From positions 719,501-783,500 of the forward strand of contig NZ_CP136594.1 of NCBI RefSeq assembly GCF_032852305.1: DNA of 64,000 nt, in the 5' to 3' direction. Below, in pieces: positions 1 to 9,572 of this stretch; the stretch's first letter is position 1; every line of letters starts with the position of its first letter. Origin of the DNA: Parasphingorhabdus sp. SCSIO 66989. Lineage in GTDB: Bacteria > Pseudomonadota > Alphaproteobacteria > Sphingomonadales > Sphingomonadaceae. A program made the position numbers and the translations under genes. The notes below the pieces were generated by a model. It worked only from the letters and a program-made list of their open reading frames with translations. It searched no databases and had not been told where the DNA came from.

Positions 1-348
1 TTTAACCTTGATTTTACTCTTGGTCAGGTGACCTTCAGCTATGATGCGCGCTACATTGGCCCGCAGCTGACGACACTTTACGAAGAGCAGTTCCCGTTGA
101 ATGGCGAGCCTCCGCAGAATCCCGACCGTTTCGATATTCTCGAATATCCTGAGATTCTGTATCACGATTTCCGGATCGGTTGGCAGATCGAGAATGCGGC
201 CGGCGACAACACCTATGAGTTCTTTGTTGGTGTTGACAATGCATTTAATGAGCGTCCGCCGCTTGGCCTTCTGGGTACGGGTGACGGCAGCGCGATTTAT
301 GATCCGATTGGTCGTCGCTTCTTCACCGGTCTTCGCGCCTTGTTCTAA
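1..348 (+). CDS. TonB-dependent receptor, C-terminal fragment (5' end outside window)
   Basis: The reading frame is open from the first base and ends in TAA. The product has alternating hydrophobic/polar beta strands and closes on an aromatic residue (...FTGLRALF), the typical last strand of an outer-membrane beta barrel. The phrase FFVGVDNAFNERPP is the usual penultimate-strand motif of TonB-dependent receptors (V-x-N-L/A-F-N-x-x-P). It probably acts in TonB-driven uptake of an unknown substrate across the outer membrane. Only about 115 residues are visible, so neither plug domain nor substrate can be judged. A strong terminator follows directly. Confidence 0.8.
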   Translation, partial: FNLDFTLGQVTFSYDARYIGPQLTTLYEEQFPLNGEPPQNPDRFDILEYPEILYHDFRIGWQIENAAGDNTYEFFVGVDNAFNERPPLGLLGTGDGSAIYDPIGRRFFTGLRALF

Positions 349-368
349 AGCAGAGCCGAAGATGCATG

Positions 369-403
369 AAAAAAGGGTCGGCAGTTTTGCCGACCCTTTT
401 TTT
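369..403. terminator. Rho-independent terminator (bidirectional)
   Basis: A perfect 9-bp stem (GGGTCGGCA at 375-383 and its complement at 388-396) with a 4-nt loop is flanked by A and T runs. It sits between two convergent genes, the receptor fragment and the TPR/2OG oxygenase gene, so it can serve both strands. Confidence 0.9.
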
Positions 404-435
404 ACGTGTGTCCATTTTGAGAATCTAATGCGGTC

Positions 436-2118
436 TCAGCTTCTTCGCATGTTAACATCAAATGCCAGCGTCATTCGCTCTCCCAAGCCAAAGGGCTGGG
501 TGCCGTGATAAAATGTGCTGGGAAACAACACCAGATGGCCAGCTTGCGGCCTCACGCTCGTGCTTGGCTCGATATCCAGGGCGAGGTCATGGGGCGGCCT
601 GCCTAACTCGAACCAGCCGGCAAATCTGTCCGTATCGCTTTCGTCTGGCAACACCCAATAACTCGCTGATGAAATATGTCCTTCCGGATGGATATGCGGC
701 TTGTGGTGCCCGCCATCGGTCAGGCGCACGGACCAACTACCGCGGAAGCGCCAAGCTTGTTTCTTCCAGCGGAATAGCGGGTGACTGCTGTCCTGCTCTG
801 GCCATCCCGATATAAAGCGGTTGACTGCGGCAGCTATTCGGTCGCGCAGCAGCCGTGCCATATCAGCATCAAAGGTCAGTATCGCACCACCTGTCTGTGT
901 ACCATGTCGCAGCGATTGGCCGGTGGGGGCGGCTTTGGCCTTGTGTTGTGCACGCAGCCAATTGGCGGCTACTTCTATGTCATCGGCTGACATTCCGAGA
1001 TCGAGATTGGCAGTCACCTTGTCAGGGTCATGCAACCATAAGTGCTTCTCGTTTTGGCCGGTTACGCGCCAGATACAGTCTATCAGCGCCCAAGCACTTA
1101 TATCCCCGCCATGTCGCTCCAATTGCTTTTGCAACAGGTTTTCTGCGTCGCCAAAACGCCGCCGCCGAATCAGATGGCGCGCCAGCGTGAGCGGTGGGAT
1201 GGGGTAACGGCTTTCGTCCAACCCCGCCAAAAGCCGCTCCGCATGGTCCAGCTCTCCCGCCATGCCTGCGGCGCGGGCCTCGGTGAGCCGAACCTCTGGA
1301 TGAACATTGGCCTGTCGCTGACCGGCCAGCATGGCCAATGCCTCTGCTGGGCGATCCTGTTGCATGATAAGGTCCGCAAGCGCGATGCGCAGCTCGCTAT
1401 TTCCACGGGCCTGTTCTGTTGCGGCGGCCAGCGCATCTTCCGCCTCCTTCTCGCGTCCCGCCTCGCTTAGTAAGGCAATATGATCGGTGATCAGCTCCGC
1501 GACCAACGGATTGTCGGCCTTCGTATCACCGAGCGCTTCAAGCGCTGCCGCATAATCACCCTGGCTAGCCAGTGCCCGAGCATGATCGCGAAGCAGCGCA
1601 ACATCGCTCAAATTCTTTTCCCGGGCCCGTTCGAACAGCGCTGGCGCTTCTGCCCGGCCTCGACGCATGGCGAGCCGCGCCTGCATTGCGAGTGCGTCTT
1701 GATGCTGCGGCTCTTGGGCAAGCAGATCGGCCAGATGTTGCTCGGCGTGTTCCTCCTGACCATTGGCCAGGGCCAATTGGCTGCGTAGCCACAGATGCTG
1801 TACATCTATGCCAGCCGTCGCGTGATCGCGCGCCATAAGCTGCTCAGCGCCAGCCAAATTCCCGTCCGCTAGGCATAGCCGGAACAAAGTCGCAATGGTC
1901 GCGCGATTATGGGGCTCCAATTGCATCGCTGTCCGCAAAAGCTGCACCGCCATCTTCGACTGGCCGCCCATTTCTGCGGTTTGTGCCGCCAATTGGATCA
2001 GACGGACATTGCAATCATCCTGCGCCAGCGCCTTTTGCAGCAGCGTTCGCGCTGTGGCGATATCACCCTTGGCTATAGCCGCCTCGGCTTGATCTCCAAG
2101 GCGGCTGCTATCGGTCAC
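436..2118 (-). CDS. TPR-repeat protein with C-terminal 2-oxoglutarate/Fe(II) oxygenase domain
   Basis: The 560-residue product has about 380 N-terminal residues of helical, Ala/Leu-rich TPR-like repeats (for example ARTLLQKALAQDD, AEQLMARDHA). The C-terminal domain resembles the putative 2OG-Fe(II) oxygenase family (PF13759 type). Its hallmarks are HKPHIHPEGHISSASYWV (His at about 472, 475 and 477), a G-x-L-V-L-F-P-S segment, a distal His in FYHG (about 538) and an Arg in GERM (about 548) that could bind 2-oxoglutarate. The acidic iron ligand is not obvious; FELGRPP is the candidate. The start is GTG at 2118, overlapping the clpB stop as GTGA, so the two are probably translationally coupled. 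The substrate is unknown; TPRs suggest a protein target. There is no signal peptide, so it is likely cytoplasmic. Confidence 0.8.
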   Translation of the reverse strand: MTDSSRLGDQAEAAIAKGDIATARTLLQKALAQDDCNVRLIQLAAQTAEMGGQSKMAVQLLRTAMQLEPHNRATIATLFRLCLADGNLAGAEQLMARDHATAGIDVQHLWLRSQLALANGQEEHAEQHLADLLAQEPQHQDALAMQARLAMRRGRAEAPALFERAREKNLSDVALLRDHARALASQGDYAAALEALGDTKADNPLVAELITDHIALLSEAGREKEAEDALAAATEQARGNSELRIALADLIMQQDRPAEALAMLAGQRQANVHPEVRLTEARAAGMAGELDHAERLLAGLDESRYPIPPLTLARHLIRRRRFGDAENLLQKQLERHGGDISAWALIDCIWRVTGQNEKHLWLHDPDKVTANLDLGMSADDIEVAANWLRAQHKAKAAPTGQSLRHGTQTGGAILTFDADMARLLRDRIAAAVNRFISGWPEQDSSHPLFRWKKQAWRFRGSWSVRLTDGGHHKPHIHPEGHISSASYWVLPDESDTDRFAGWFELGRPPHDLALDIEPSTSVRPQAGHLVLFPSTFYHGTQPFGLGERMTLAFDVNMRRS

Positions 2119-4703
2119 GCTGCCTCAGTCACCGCCATGGAGAGCGCGCCATCGCCATCGGCTATGGTCACGGTCTGTCCATCGCCAAGGTCGCCGCGCA
2201 GGATCATGTCTGCTAGCGGGTCCTGCACATAGCGTTGCACCGCGCGTTTCAGCGGGCGGGCACCATAGACCGGGTCATAGCCGACCCGTGCCAGCCATTT
2301 GCGGGCGCTTTCCTCCAACGCGATGGTGATCTTGCGGTCTTTGAGCAGCTTTTGCACCCGCGCGACCTGCAGATCGACAATCGGGGCCATATGCTCTTCG
2401 CTCAAGCGATGGAACAGGATGATCTCGTCCAGTCGGTTTAGGAATTCGGGACGGAAATGGCCGCGCACGACTTCCATTACCTGCGGTTCGACATCATCGA
2501 CCGTCTGATCGTCGGTCATAGCGGCGAGATGCTGCGCACCAAGGTTCGAGGTAAGGATGATCAGCGTGTTCGAGAAATCAACCTTGCGTCCCTGTCCATC
2601 GGTAAGATGGCCGTCATCGAGCACCTGCAGCAGCACGTTGAACACATCATTATGCGCCTTCTCGACCTCGTCGAACAGCACCACTTGATAGGGGCGGCGG
2701 CGCACCGCTTCGGTGAGCACCCCACCTTCATCATAGCCGACATAGCCCGGAGGCGCACCAATCAGGCGGCTGACCGAATGCTTCTCCATAAATTCGGACA
2801 TGTCGATACGCACCATCGCCTGATCATCATCGAACAGGAACCCGGCGAGCGCCTTGGTGAGCTCGGTCTTGCCGACACCGGTGGGGCCTAGGAACAGGAA
2901 GGAACCGAGAGGACGGCCCGGATCCTGCAAGCCGGCGCGCGAGCGGCGTACCGCCTTGGCGACGGCGCTTACCGCATCGCTCTGGCCGATAACACGCTTG
3001 CCGAGATGTTCTTCCATTTTAAGCAGCTTGTCGCGCTCACCTTCCATCATCTTGTCTACCGGAATGCCGGTCCAGCGCGAGACCACCGAGGCGATATCCT
3101 CATTGGTGACTTCCTCGCGCAGCATCGCGCCTTCGGTGGCTTCGGCAGCTTCGTCGAGTTGGCGCTCGAGATCCGGGATGGTGCCATAGGAGAGCTCACC
3201 CGCCTTGGCGAGGTCGCCCGCACGCTGTGCTTGGTCCAGCTCTATCCGAGCAGCATCAAGCTGTTCTTTCAGAATCGCTTCGGCCTGAATCTTGTCGCGC
3301 TCATTCTGCCAGCGGGTGGTGAGTTCGCTTGATTGCTGCTCAATCTCGGCCAGCTCTTTTTCCAGATTGCTCAGACGGTCGCGGGCGGCATCATCGCTTT
3401 CCTTGGCCAGCGCTTCGCGCTCAATCTTGAGCTGGATGATACGGCGATCCAGCGCCTCAATCTCTTCGGGCTTGGATTCCACCTCCATGCGGATACGGCT
3501 TGCGGCCTCGTCCATCAGATCGATGGCTTTGTCGGGCAGGAAACGGTCGGAAATATAACGGTGCGACAGAGTGGCGGCGGCGACAATCGCACCGTCGGTG
3601 ATCCGCACACCATGATGCAGTTCATATTTCTCTTTCAATCCGCGCAGGATTGAGATGGTGTCGGGTACATCGGGTTCATCGACGAACACCGGTTGGAACC
3701 GGCGTTGCAGCGCCGCGTCCTTCTCGACATGCTTCTGATATTCATCAAGCGTCGTCGCACCGATGCAATGCAGTTCACCGCGCGCGAGTGCTGGCTTAAG
3801 CAGATTGGAGGCATCCATCGCCCCTTCAGACGCGCCGGCACCGATCAGCGTATGCATCTCGTCAATGAAGAGGATCATCTCGCCCTCGGCACCGCGCACC
3901 TCGTCGAGCACGGATTTTAGCCGTTCCTCAAACTCGCCGCGATATTTCGCACCCGCGATCAACGAGCCCATATCGAGCGACATCAGGCTGCGGTCCTTCA
4001 GGCTTTCCGGCACATCGCCATTGGCGATACGCAGCGCCAGCCCTTCGGCGATCGCGGTCTTGCCGACGCCCGGCTCGCCGATAAGCACCGGGTTATTCTT
4101 GGTGCGGCGGGCGAGGATCTGCACCGTGCGGCGGATTTCCTCATCGCGGCCGATTACCGGGTCGAGCTTGCCTTCGCGTGCGGCTTCGGTGAGGTCGCGG
4201 GCATATTTCTGCATCGCTTCATAGCTGTCCTCTGCACCCGCCGTCTGCGCCGTGCGCCCGCCGCGCAGATCGTTAATCGCCTTGTTGAGATTGTCTGGCG
4301 TCACTCCGGCTTTGTGCAACACCGTGGCGACATCCTGCCCCTTGACCAAAGCCGCAGCCAGCAGCAGCCGCTCGACGGTGACAAAGCTGTCTCCGGCCTT
4401 CTCGGAAATCTGTTCGGCCTGATCGAGCAGGCGCACCGCATCATTGTCCAGCCCCGGCGTCTGTTGTGCGCCGCCGCCGGAAACCTGCGGCACCTTGGCC
4501 AGCAGCGCGTCAATCTCTTCCTGTGCGACCCCGGCATTGCCGCCAGCACGTGCGATCAGGCCAGCAGCCATACCCTCTGAATCCTCGAGCATCGCCTTGA
4601 CGATGTGCGCTGAGGAAATGCGCTGATGGTTCATGCGGATGGCGACCGTCTGGGCGGACTGCAAAAAGCCTTTGGCGCGGTCGGTAAATTTGTCGATATT
4701 CAT
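2115..4703 (-). CDS. clpB: ATP-dependent chaperone ClpB
   Basis: The 862-residue product is full length for ClpB. It is a Hsp100 disaggregase that pulls polypeptides out of aggregates together with DnaK/DnaJ/GrpE in the cytoplasm. An N-terminal Clp_N domain ([18 protein letters not shown]) is followed by the first AAA+ domain with Walker A GEPGVGKT and Walker B ILFIDE. A middle-domain coiled coil comes next ([14 protein letters not shown]...[11 protein letters not shown]). The second AAA+ domain has [15 protein letters not shown] and the signature [13 protein letters not shown]. The coiled-coil middle domain distinguishes it from ClpA/ClpC. A heat-shock-like promoter lies about 28 bp upstream, and the TPR/2OG oxygenase gene follows with overlapping codons. 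Confidence 0.97.
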   Translation of the reverse strand: MNIDKFTDRAKGFLQSAQTVAIRMNHQRISSAHIVKAMLEDSEGMAAGLIARAGGNAGVAQEEIDALLAKVPQVSGGGAQQTPGLDNDAVRLLDQAEQISEKAGDSFVTVERLLLAAALVKGQDVATVLHKAGVTPDNLNKAINDLRGGRTAQTAGAEDSYEAMQKYARDLTEAAREGKLDPVIGRDEEIRRTVQILARRTKNNPVLIGEPGVGKTAIAEGLALRIANGDVPESLKDRSLMSLDMGSLIAGAKYRGEFEERLKSVLDEVRGAEGEMILFIDEMHTLIGAGASEGAMDASNLLKPALARGELHCIGATTLDEYQKHVEKDAALQRRFQPVFVDEPDVPDTISILRGLKEKYELHHGVRITDGAIVAAATLSHRYISDRFLPDKAIDLMDEAASRIRMEVESKPEEIEALDRRIIQLKIEREALAKESDDAARDRLSNLEKELAEIEQQSSELTTRWQNERDKIQAEAILKEQLDAARIELDQAQRAGDLAKAGELSYGTIPDLERQLDEAAEATEGAMLREEVTNEDIASVVSRWTGIPVDKMMEGERDKLLKMEEHLGKRVIGQSDAVSAVAKAVRRSRAGLQDPGRPLGSFLFLGPTGVGKTELTKALAGFLFDDDQAMVRIDMSEFMEKHSVSRLIGAPPGYVGYDEGGVLTEAVRRRPYQVVLFDEVEKAHNDVFNVLLQVLDDGHLTDGQGRKVDFSNTLIILTSNLGAQHLAAMTDDQTVDDVEPQVMEVVRGHFRPEFLNRLDEIILFHRLSEEHMAPIVDLQVARVQKLLKDRKITIALEESARKWLARVGYDPVYGARPLKRAVQRYVQDPLADMILRGDLGDGQTVTIADGDGALSMAVTEAA

Positions 4704-4731
4704 TTGGGGCGGACTCCTTCTCTACCTCTCC

Positions 4732-4759
4732 AGATAGTGTTGTATTTTTACAACACAAG
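4732..4759 (-). promoter_or_regulatory. Likely RpoH (sigma-32) promoter of clpB with an embedded dyad
   Basis: Reading the minus strand, CTTG (4759-4756) is followed after 18 nt by CTATCT (4737-4732). This is close to the alphaproteobacterial heat-shock pattern CTTG-N17/18-(C)YTATnT. A perfect 7-bp inverted repeat, GTGTTGT (4737-4743) and ACAACAC (4750-4756), fills the spacer and touches both boxes. The -10 box lies 28 nt from the clpB ATG. The promoter class is inferred from the match and from clpB being a known RpoH target; the dyad is seen directly. Confidence 0.6.
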
Positions 4760-4845
4760 ATGCTGGTGGCATTTCCCTTCTCAAAAATTGAGCGGCGCCA
4801 TATTGGCTATGGACCGCATTCCTGCCCGCCGATAATGTGTCTCCT

Positions 4846-7047
4846 ATGACACTGATATTCAAGCGCCTTGGGGCCACTCTTTTCATCCTTTTGCTTCTTG
4901 CCGCTATCGCGCTGGCTTTTTGGGAGCCATGGTTTGCCGATGAAGCCAGCGCTCCGGCAGAACGCAGCTATGATGTCGAGATATTTCGCGATGATTACGG
5001 CGTGCCGCATATCTATGGCAAAACCGATGCAGACACCGCCTATGGCATAGCCTGGGCCCATGCCGAGGATGATTTTGCGACGCTGCAGGAAGTCGCGGCG
5101 ATGACGCGGATGCGACTGGGCGCGATCACTGGTCAGGATGGCGCGCAGGTGGATTATGTTGCACATCTGCTCGATGTGCGCGGCACGGTGGATCGCAAAT
5201 ATGATGCGCTGCCCGAGGATGTGCGTGTTTTGCTGGATGCCTATGCGGCAGGTATGAACCGCTATGCCGAGACGCATCCGGAAGAGGTGCGGCTGTCTGG
5301 CCTTTTCCCGATCAATGGCCGGGATATCGCTGCCGGTTTTGCGCTGCGCTCGCCATTTTTCTTTGGCCTGAACAATATTGTTGGCCCCCTTGTCGCTGGC
5401 AAGGAGTTGAGAGTTGATGGTGGCCCGCCGCTTGGGAAAGGGCAGAAGGCTCTAAAACAAGAGACGGCTGAGAGGCGTATTGAGACCGAGACCGCACGGA
5501 TGACTCCGATAGGGCGCCATCCTGAGCTGAATGGCTCCAATGCCTTTGCGATTTCGCCCGACCGTTCTTCTGATAATATCACCCGTCTCGTCTCCAATTC
5601 TCATCAGCCATGGGAAGGGCCGGTCGCATGGTATGAGCTGGTGGTGCATAGCGAGCAGGGCTGGGACTTTGCCGGGGCGACCTTCCCCGGCTCACCTTAT
5701 CCATTTTTGGGCCACAACAAGAATCTCGGCTGGACCAACACCGTAAACCGTCCCGACTTGATCGACGTCTACGAACTTGAAGTCGATGAAGCAGGCGAGA
5801 AGTACAAGCTCGATGGTGAGTGGAAGCCGCTAGAGAGCAAGCGGGTCTGGTTGCGCGTCAAATATGGTCCGTTCACCATTCCCTATCCGCAAATAGTCTA
5901 TCGCTCGGTGCATGGTCCGGTGATCAAGAATGACAATGGCTATTTCGCCTTCCGCTATGCCAGCCTCGATGACCTGACTCAGCTGACGCAATATTTCCGG
6001 CTGCAAAAGGCGAGCAATTTCGACGAATGGCAGGCGGCCATGGCGATGCAGGGCGTGCCAGCGACCAACTTCATTTACGCTGACAAGGATGGCAATATCG
6101 GCCTGTTCTACAATGCCCGTTTCCCCGAGCGTAAAGCCGGTGTCGATTGGCGCTCCATTGTTCCGGGCGATCGCTCTGATCTGATCTGGCAAGGGCCAGT
6201 GGACTGGGCGGTGGTACCCAAGCTGATCAACCCGGAGTCCGGCTATGTGATGAACGCCAATAATACGCCCTATATGGCCGCGGGCCCGGGCGATGAGCTG
6301 GAGCGCAGTGACTTCTCGCCGCTGCTAGGCATTGAGGAGAATTGGACCAACCGCGCCGAGCGCGCGATTGCGCTGCTGGAAGCGGTCGGACCGATTGGCC
6401 GCACGGAGCTGGAGCGGGTCAAATATGACAAGGGCTATGCCCAGAGCCATTATCCCAAACTTTGGATGGACAAGCTGTTGGCGGTCGATCCTGCCAGCGA
6501 TGATGATCTTGCCGAGGCACAGCGCCTGCTCAAGGCCTGGGACTGGACCATGGACGGGGAAGGCGAGGGTGATGCGTTGGCGGCATGGCTGATGAATGTC
6601 GCTCTGTTCAATGCGCCGGAAGGCCGGCGTCTGGCCGATGATCTGGATGCGAAAGAAGAGCTGCAAAAGGCGGTCGACCATCTCAACACCCATTTCGACT
6701 CGATCGATCCTCCGCTGGGCGATTTGATGCGCCTGCGTCAGGGCGATGTCGATTTGCCCTATCTTGGTGGCAGCGACGCGCTGCGTGCCGCGACTCGCTG
6801 GGAGGTGGATGATGATGGCAGGATTTACATCATTCATGGCGACAGCTTCCTGATGTTCGTTGAATGGGATGAAGAAGGCAATGTCCGCTCAGAGTCGATC
6901 CAACCCTTTGGTGCCGCTACGACACGGCCAGATAGCCCTCACCATACCGATCAGGCGCCGCTGTTTGTGAAGCAGCAATTGAAGCCGGTACTGTTCACCC
7001 GCGAGGCTTTGCTCGCAAGTGGCGCCAAGCCCTATCGCCCGGAATAG
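4846..7047 (+). CDS. Penicillin acylase family Ntn hydrolase (possible acyl-homoserine-lactone or amide acylase)
   Basis: This is a secreted or periplasmic N-terminal-nucleophile amidohydrolase of about 733 residues. An N-terminal hydrophobic segment (LGATLFILLLLAAIALAFW) acts as signal or anchor. The alpha-chain motif VEIFRDDYGVPHIYG comes next. The Gly-Ser junction NGSNAF (Ser about 231) would become the beta-chain nucleophile after autocatalytic cleavage. SNSHQPW, LGWTNTVNRPD and the later NANNTPY are usual beta-chain motifs. Family members hydrolyse amides such as penicillins or acyl-homoserine lactones; the substrate cannot be read from sequence. An in-frame GTG at 4837 is an alternative start; neither has a strong ribosome-binding site. 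It is divergent from clpB. Confidence 0.9.
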   Translation: MTLIFKRLGATLFILLLLAAIALAFWEPWFADEASAPAERSYDVEIFRDDYGVPHIYGKTDADTAYGIAWAHAEDDFATLQEVAAMTRMRLGAITGQDGAQVDYVAHLLDVRGTVDRKYDALPEDVRVLLDAYAAGMNRYAETHPEEVRLSGLFPINGRDIAAGFALRSPFFFGLNNIVGPLVAGKELRVDGGPPLGKGQKALKQETAERRIETETARMTPIGRHPELNGSNAFAISPDRSSDNITRLVSNSHQPWEGPVAWYELVVHSEQGWDFAGATFPGSPYPFLGHNKNLGWTNTVNRPDLIDVYELEVDEAGEKYKLDGEWKPLESKRVWLRVKYGPFTIPYPQIVYRSVHGPVIKNDNGYFAFRYASLDDLTQLTQYFRLQKASNFDEWQAAMAMQGVPATNFIYADKDGNIGLFYNARFPERKAGVDWRSIVPGDRSDLIWQGPVDWAVVPKLINPESGYVMNANNTPYMAAGPGDELERSDFSPLLGIEENWTNRAERAIALLEAVGPIGRTELERVKYDKGYAQSHYPKLWMDKLLAVDPASDDDLAEAQRLLKAWDWTMDGEGEGDALAAWLMNVALFNAPEGRRLADDLDAKEELQKAVDHLNTHFDSIDPPLGDLMRLRQGDVDLPYLGGSDALRAATRWEVDDDGRIYIIHGDSFLMFVEWDEEGNVRSESIQPFGAATTRPDSPHHTDQAPLFVKQQLKPVLFTREALLASGAKPYRPE

Positions 7048-7125
7048 AGCGATAAACGGCTTGAGCCGGGCGCATCCGATGCTAAGACAGCACGGTGCTT
7101 AGACAATTTGAGTAAGGAGAAGATT

Positions 7126-7425
7126 ATGTCCGTAGCAGGTTCTTATGATTGCGTAACCAAATCCCCCATGGGCGACCAGACCTCTGTACTGACCGTCAAT
7201 GTTGATGGCGACAGCTGGACCGGCGAAAATGCAGGCCAGATGGGCACGCTGGAAATTACCGACGGCAAGGTTGATGGCAACACCCTGACCTGGACCATGG
7301 ACATGAAAGTGCCGATGCCGATGAAATTGGAATGTGAAGCCACCGTCGATGGTGATTCGCTGACCGGTACCGTCAATGCTGGCGCGTTCGGTAAAATGGC
7401 GATGACAGGTACCAAAAAAGCCTGA
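7126..7425 (+). CDS. Small beta-rich protein of unknown function
   Basis: The 99-residue product has no signal peptide. The ATG at 7126 is chosen because AAGGAG lies 6 nt upstream (7114-7119); an in-frame TTG at 7108 is less likely. The sequence alternates short strands and Gly/Asp turns (SVLTVNVDGDSWTGENAG, LEITDGKVDGNTLTWTMDM, ECEATVDGDSLTGTVNAG), suggesting a small beta-barrel or lipocalin-like fold. I recognise it only as a conserved-hypothetical type. It stands alone, between the acylase gene and a strong terminator. Confidence 0.75.
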   Translation: MSVAGSYDCVTKSPMGDQTSVLTVNVDGDSWTGENAGQMGTLEITDGKVDGNTLTWTMDMKVPMPMKLECEATVDGDSLTGTVNAGAFGKMAMTGTKKA

Positions 7426-7450
7426 TTTCGCTGAGAAGCAACAAGTAAAA

Positions 7451-7485
7451 AGCCGCGCGAACCAGAGAGGTTCGCGCGGCTTTTT
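7451..7485. terminator. Rho-independent terminator between convergent genes
   Basis: A perfect 13-bp stem (AGCCGCGCGAACC at 7451-7463 and its complement at 7469-7481) with a 5-nt loop is flanked by an A run and a T run. It serves the small-protein gene on the plus strand and pal on the minus strand. Confidence 0.92.
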
Positions 7486-7506
7486 CTATGCGTCTATTGC
7501 GGCTGG

Positions 7507-8058
7507 TTACTGCACGGTCACCGTCACTGCACGACGGTTCTGCGCCCAGGCGGCTTCTGTAGAGCCGAGAGCTTCGGGGCGTTCCTTGCCATAGCTGATC
7601 ACTCGGATGCGCGAGGGCGCAACGCCGAGTGTTACCAGATAGTTCTTTGCCGCATTGGCGCGCCGCTCGCCAAGAGCAAGGTTGTAGTCGCGGGTGCCGC
7701 GCTCATCGGCATGGCCTTCAATTACAATCTGCTTGCCGGGATAGCGTGACAGCCATTGTGCCTGACTCTGCAAGGTAACCTGATCATCGCTGTCAATATT
7801 GAAGCGGTCGGTGTCAAACAGCACCCGGTCTGAACGCACTGACGCAATAAAGTCAGCCTGACTGCCGGGGACCGGGCCGGTCTGGACCGGCAGTTGCCCC
7901 ACCGGGCCCTGCGAAGTAGGAGTTTGCGCCACGGGTTCGGGTGGCAGCTCGGGCGGGGCCTTCTTGCCACAGGCCGCCAGCGACAGAACTGATACAGAAA
8001 TCAGGGCAGCTCGACCGAGATGCCGACTGGTGAGTGTGTTTGAGACGGTCCGTATCAT
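7507..8058 (-). CDS. pal: Peptidoglycan-associated lipoprotein Pal
   Basis: The 183-residue outer-membrane lipoprotein has a signal peptide ending in the lipobox LSLAAC (Cys about 30), then a Pro-rich linker and an OmpA-like peptidoglycan-binding domain. Its hallmark is IVIEGHADERGTRDYNLALGERRANAAKNYL. Pal ties the outer membrane to peptidoglycan and works with TolB and the TolQRA motor during division. An AAGGAG site precedes the ATG. It is the last gene of the tol cluster, 137 bp after tolB, so it may have its own promoter. Confidence 0.97.
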   Translation of the reverse strand: MIRTVSNTLTSRHLGRAALISVSVLSLAACGKKAPPELPPEPVAQTPTSQGPVGQLPVQTGPVPGSQADFIASVRSDRVLFDTDRFNIDSDDQVTLQSQAQWLSRYPGKQIVIEGHADERGTRDYNLALGERRANAAKNYLVTLGVAPSRIRVISYGKERPEALGSTEAAWAQNRRAVTVTVQ

Positions 8059-8195
8059 TACTCTTCTCCTTGACTGTGATCAGCTAGCCTATGCTCGTAT
8101 CATAGTATTGCTGATAGATATTCCCCTGAAAACTGTGGCCTCTTATTGCCTGAACCTTGGCCTAATGGACACAGACTGCACTATTATGACTTTGC

Positions 8196-9572
8196 TTATG
8201 GCAGCACCGGACCCCAGCTCGGGTCTGAGCCACTGACTGGTGTGCGCAAGCGTCGCTCGCTGGCGCCGGTCAAGTCCACCTGCCACAATGATGTCCTTCC
8301 TGACCCGCGCTCAGTGCGAAAAAACTGGATGATACGTCCATTTGGTGCCCAGGTCGGTGCTTCATCCTGCCAGCTATTGGTGAGCAGCCGGACATTGCCG
8401 CCACTGGGTGTCATAACGCCGATGCGGAAATTACCAGAGGTCCGAGTAAAGGCGATAAGGTCTCCGCGGGGACTCCATTCGGGTGTCGCATAGCGGCCAC
8501 CACCAAAGCTGATCCGGCGTTGATTGCCGCCACTGGCATTCATCACATAGATTTGCTGCGAGCCGGAGCGATCGCTTTCAAAAACGATCCGACTGCCATC
8601 GGGCGAATAGCTGCCGCCGACATCAATGCCCGGCGAATTGGTCAGCCGTTTCGGGCGGCCACCTTGGGCCGAGATGCTGTAAATATCGGTGTTGCCTGCG
8701 ACCGCCATGGAAAACAATATGGTCTCGCCATCGGGTGACCAGCGCGGCGCAAAGGTGGCGTTGGTTGTGGTGAACACCCGCCGCTGTTTGCCGCTGCCGA
8801 CATCATAAATATAGATGCTGGGGCTGCCGTTGAGATAGCTGAGATAGACAATCGACTGGTAATCGGGCGAGAAACGCGGGGTTAGCGCTGTTGCCTGCCC
8901 ATTGGTGATAAAGCGGTGATTGGCCCCATCGCTGTCCATAATCGCCAGCCTTTTGGTGCGATTATCCTTGGGCCCGGTTTCGGCGATATAGGCGATACGG
9001 CTATCAAAAAACGGGCTTTCTCCGGTTAGCCGCGAATAGACGGTATCGGCGCATTTATGCGCGGCGCGGCGCCAATCGGCTGGCTCGACGACAAAGCCCT
9101 GGCGCGTCAATTCACTGCCGAGTGCGACATCATAGAGATAGCAGCCGACGGTGATCCGGCCATCGGGCATGGCGCGGACAAAACCCTGAATCAGCGCCTC
9201 GGCATTGCGTCCCTGCCAATAGGGGAATTGCGGGCTGGTAACCTCACCAAAGCTGATATTGCGTACTGCATTGCGGCCTTGCGGTTTGAACAGGCCACTG
9301 GAGCGCAGATCGGATACCACGACATCGCTGATCCGCTCGCCCAGATCATCGGTATCACCTGCCGGAGTTGGCGCATTTTGCGGCGTTGGCAGTGCAGGCA
9401 CGGCGATGGAGATTTCCGCATTGGCGCTATCATCGGTGACGCGACCCTCCAGCGGGGTACCGGTCTGTGCTTCCTCGGTGGGTTGCGCTTCGTTTCCGTC
9501 CTGAGCGGATACCGGGGTGGATAGCATCATCAAACCAGCTATGAAGCCGAATGTACGCGAGAAGAGGGACAT
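8196..9572 (-). CDS. tolB: Tol-Pal system beta-propeller protein TolB
   Basis: The 458-residue periplasmic protein has a Sec signal (FGFIAGLMMLSTPVSAQDG). An N-terminal domain is followed by a C-terminal six-bladed beta propeller of repeated PDG/W blades (FSPDYQSIVYLS, RWSPDGETILFS, SYSPDGSRIVFESDRSGSQQIYVM, EWSPRGDLIAFT). It binds Pal and links it to TolA. The ATG at 9572 overlaps the tolA stop as TGATG, so the pair is probably coupled; a GTG one codon upstream is possible. Confidence 0.97.
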   Translation of the reverse strand: MSLFSRTFGFIAGLMMLSTPVSAQDGNEAQPTEEAQTGTPLEGRVTDDSANAEISIAVPALPTPQNAPTPAGDTDDLGERISDVVVSDLRSSGLFKPQGRNAVRNISFGEVTSPQFPYWQGRNAEALIQGFVRAMPDGRITVGCYLYDVALGSELTRQGFVVEPADWRRAAHKCADTVYSRLTGESPFFDSRIAYIAETGPKDNRTKRLAIMDSDGANHRFITNGQATALTPRFSPDYQSIVYLSYLNGSPSIYIYDVGSGKQRRVFTTTNATFAPRWSPDGETILFSMAVAGNTDIYSISAQGGRPKRLTNSPGIDVGGSYSPDGSRIVFESDRSGSQQIYVMNASGGNQRRISFGGGRYATPEWSPRGDLIAFTRTSGNFRIGVMTPSGGNVRLLTNSWQDEAPTWAPNGRIIQFFRTERGSGRTSLWQVDLTGASERRLRTPVSGSDPSWGPVLP

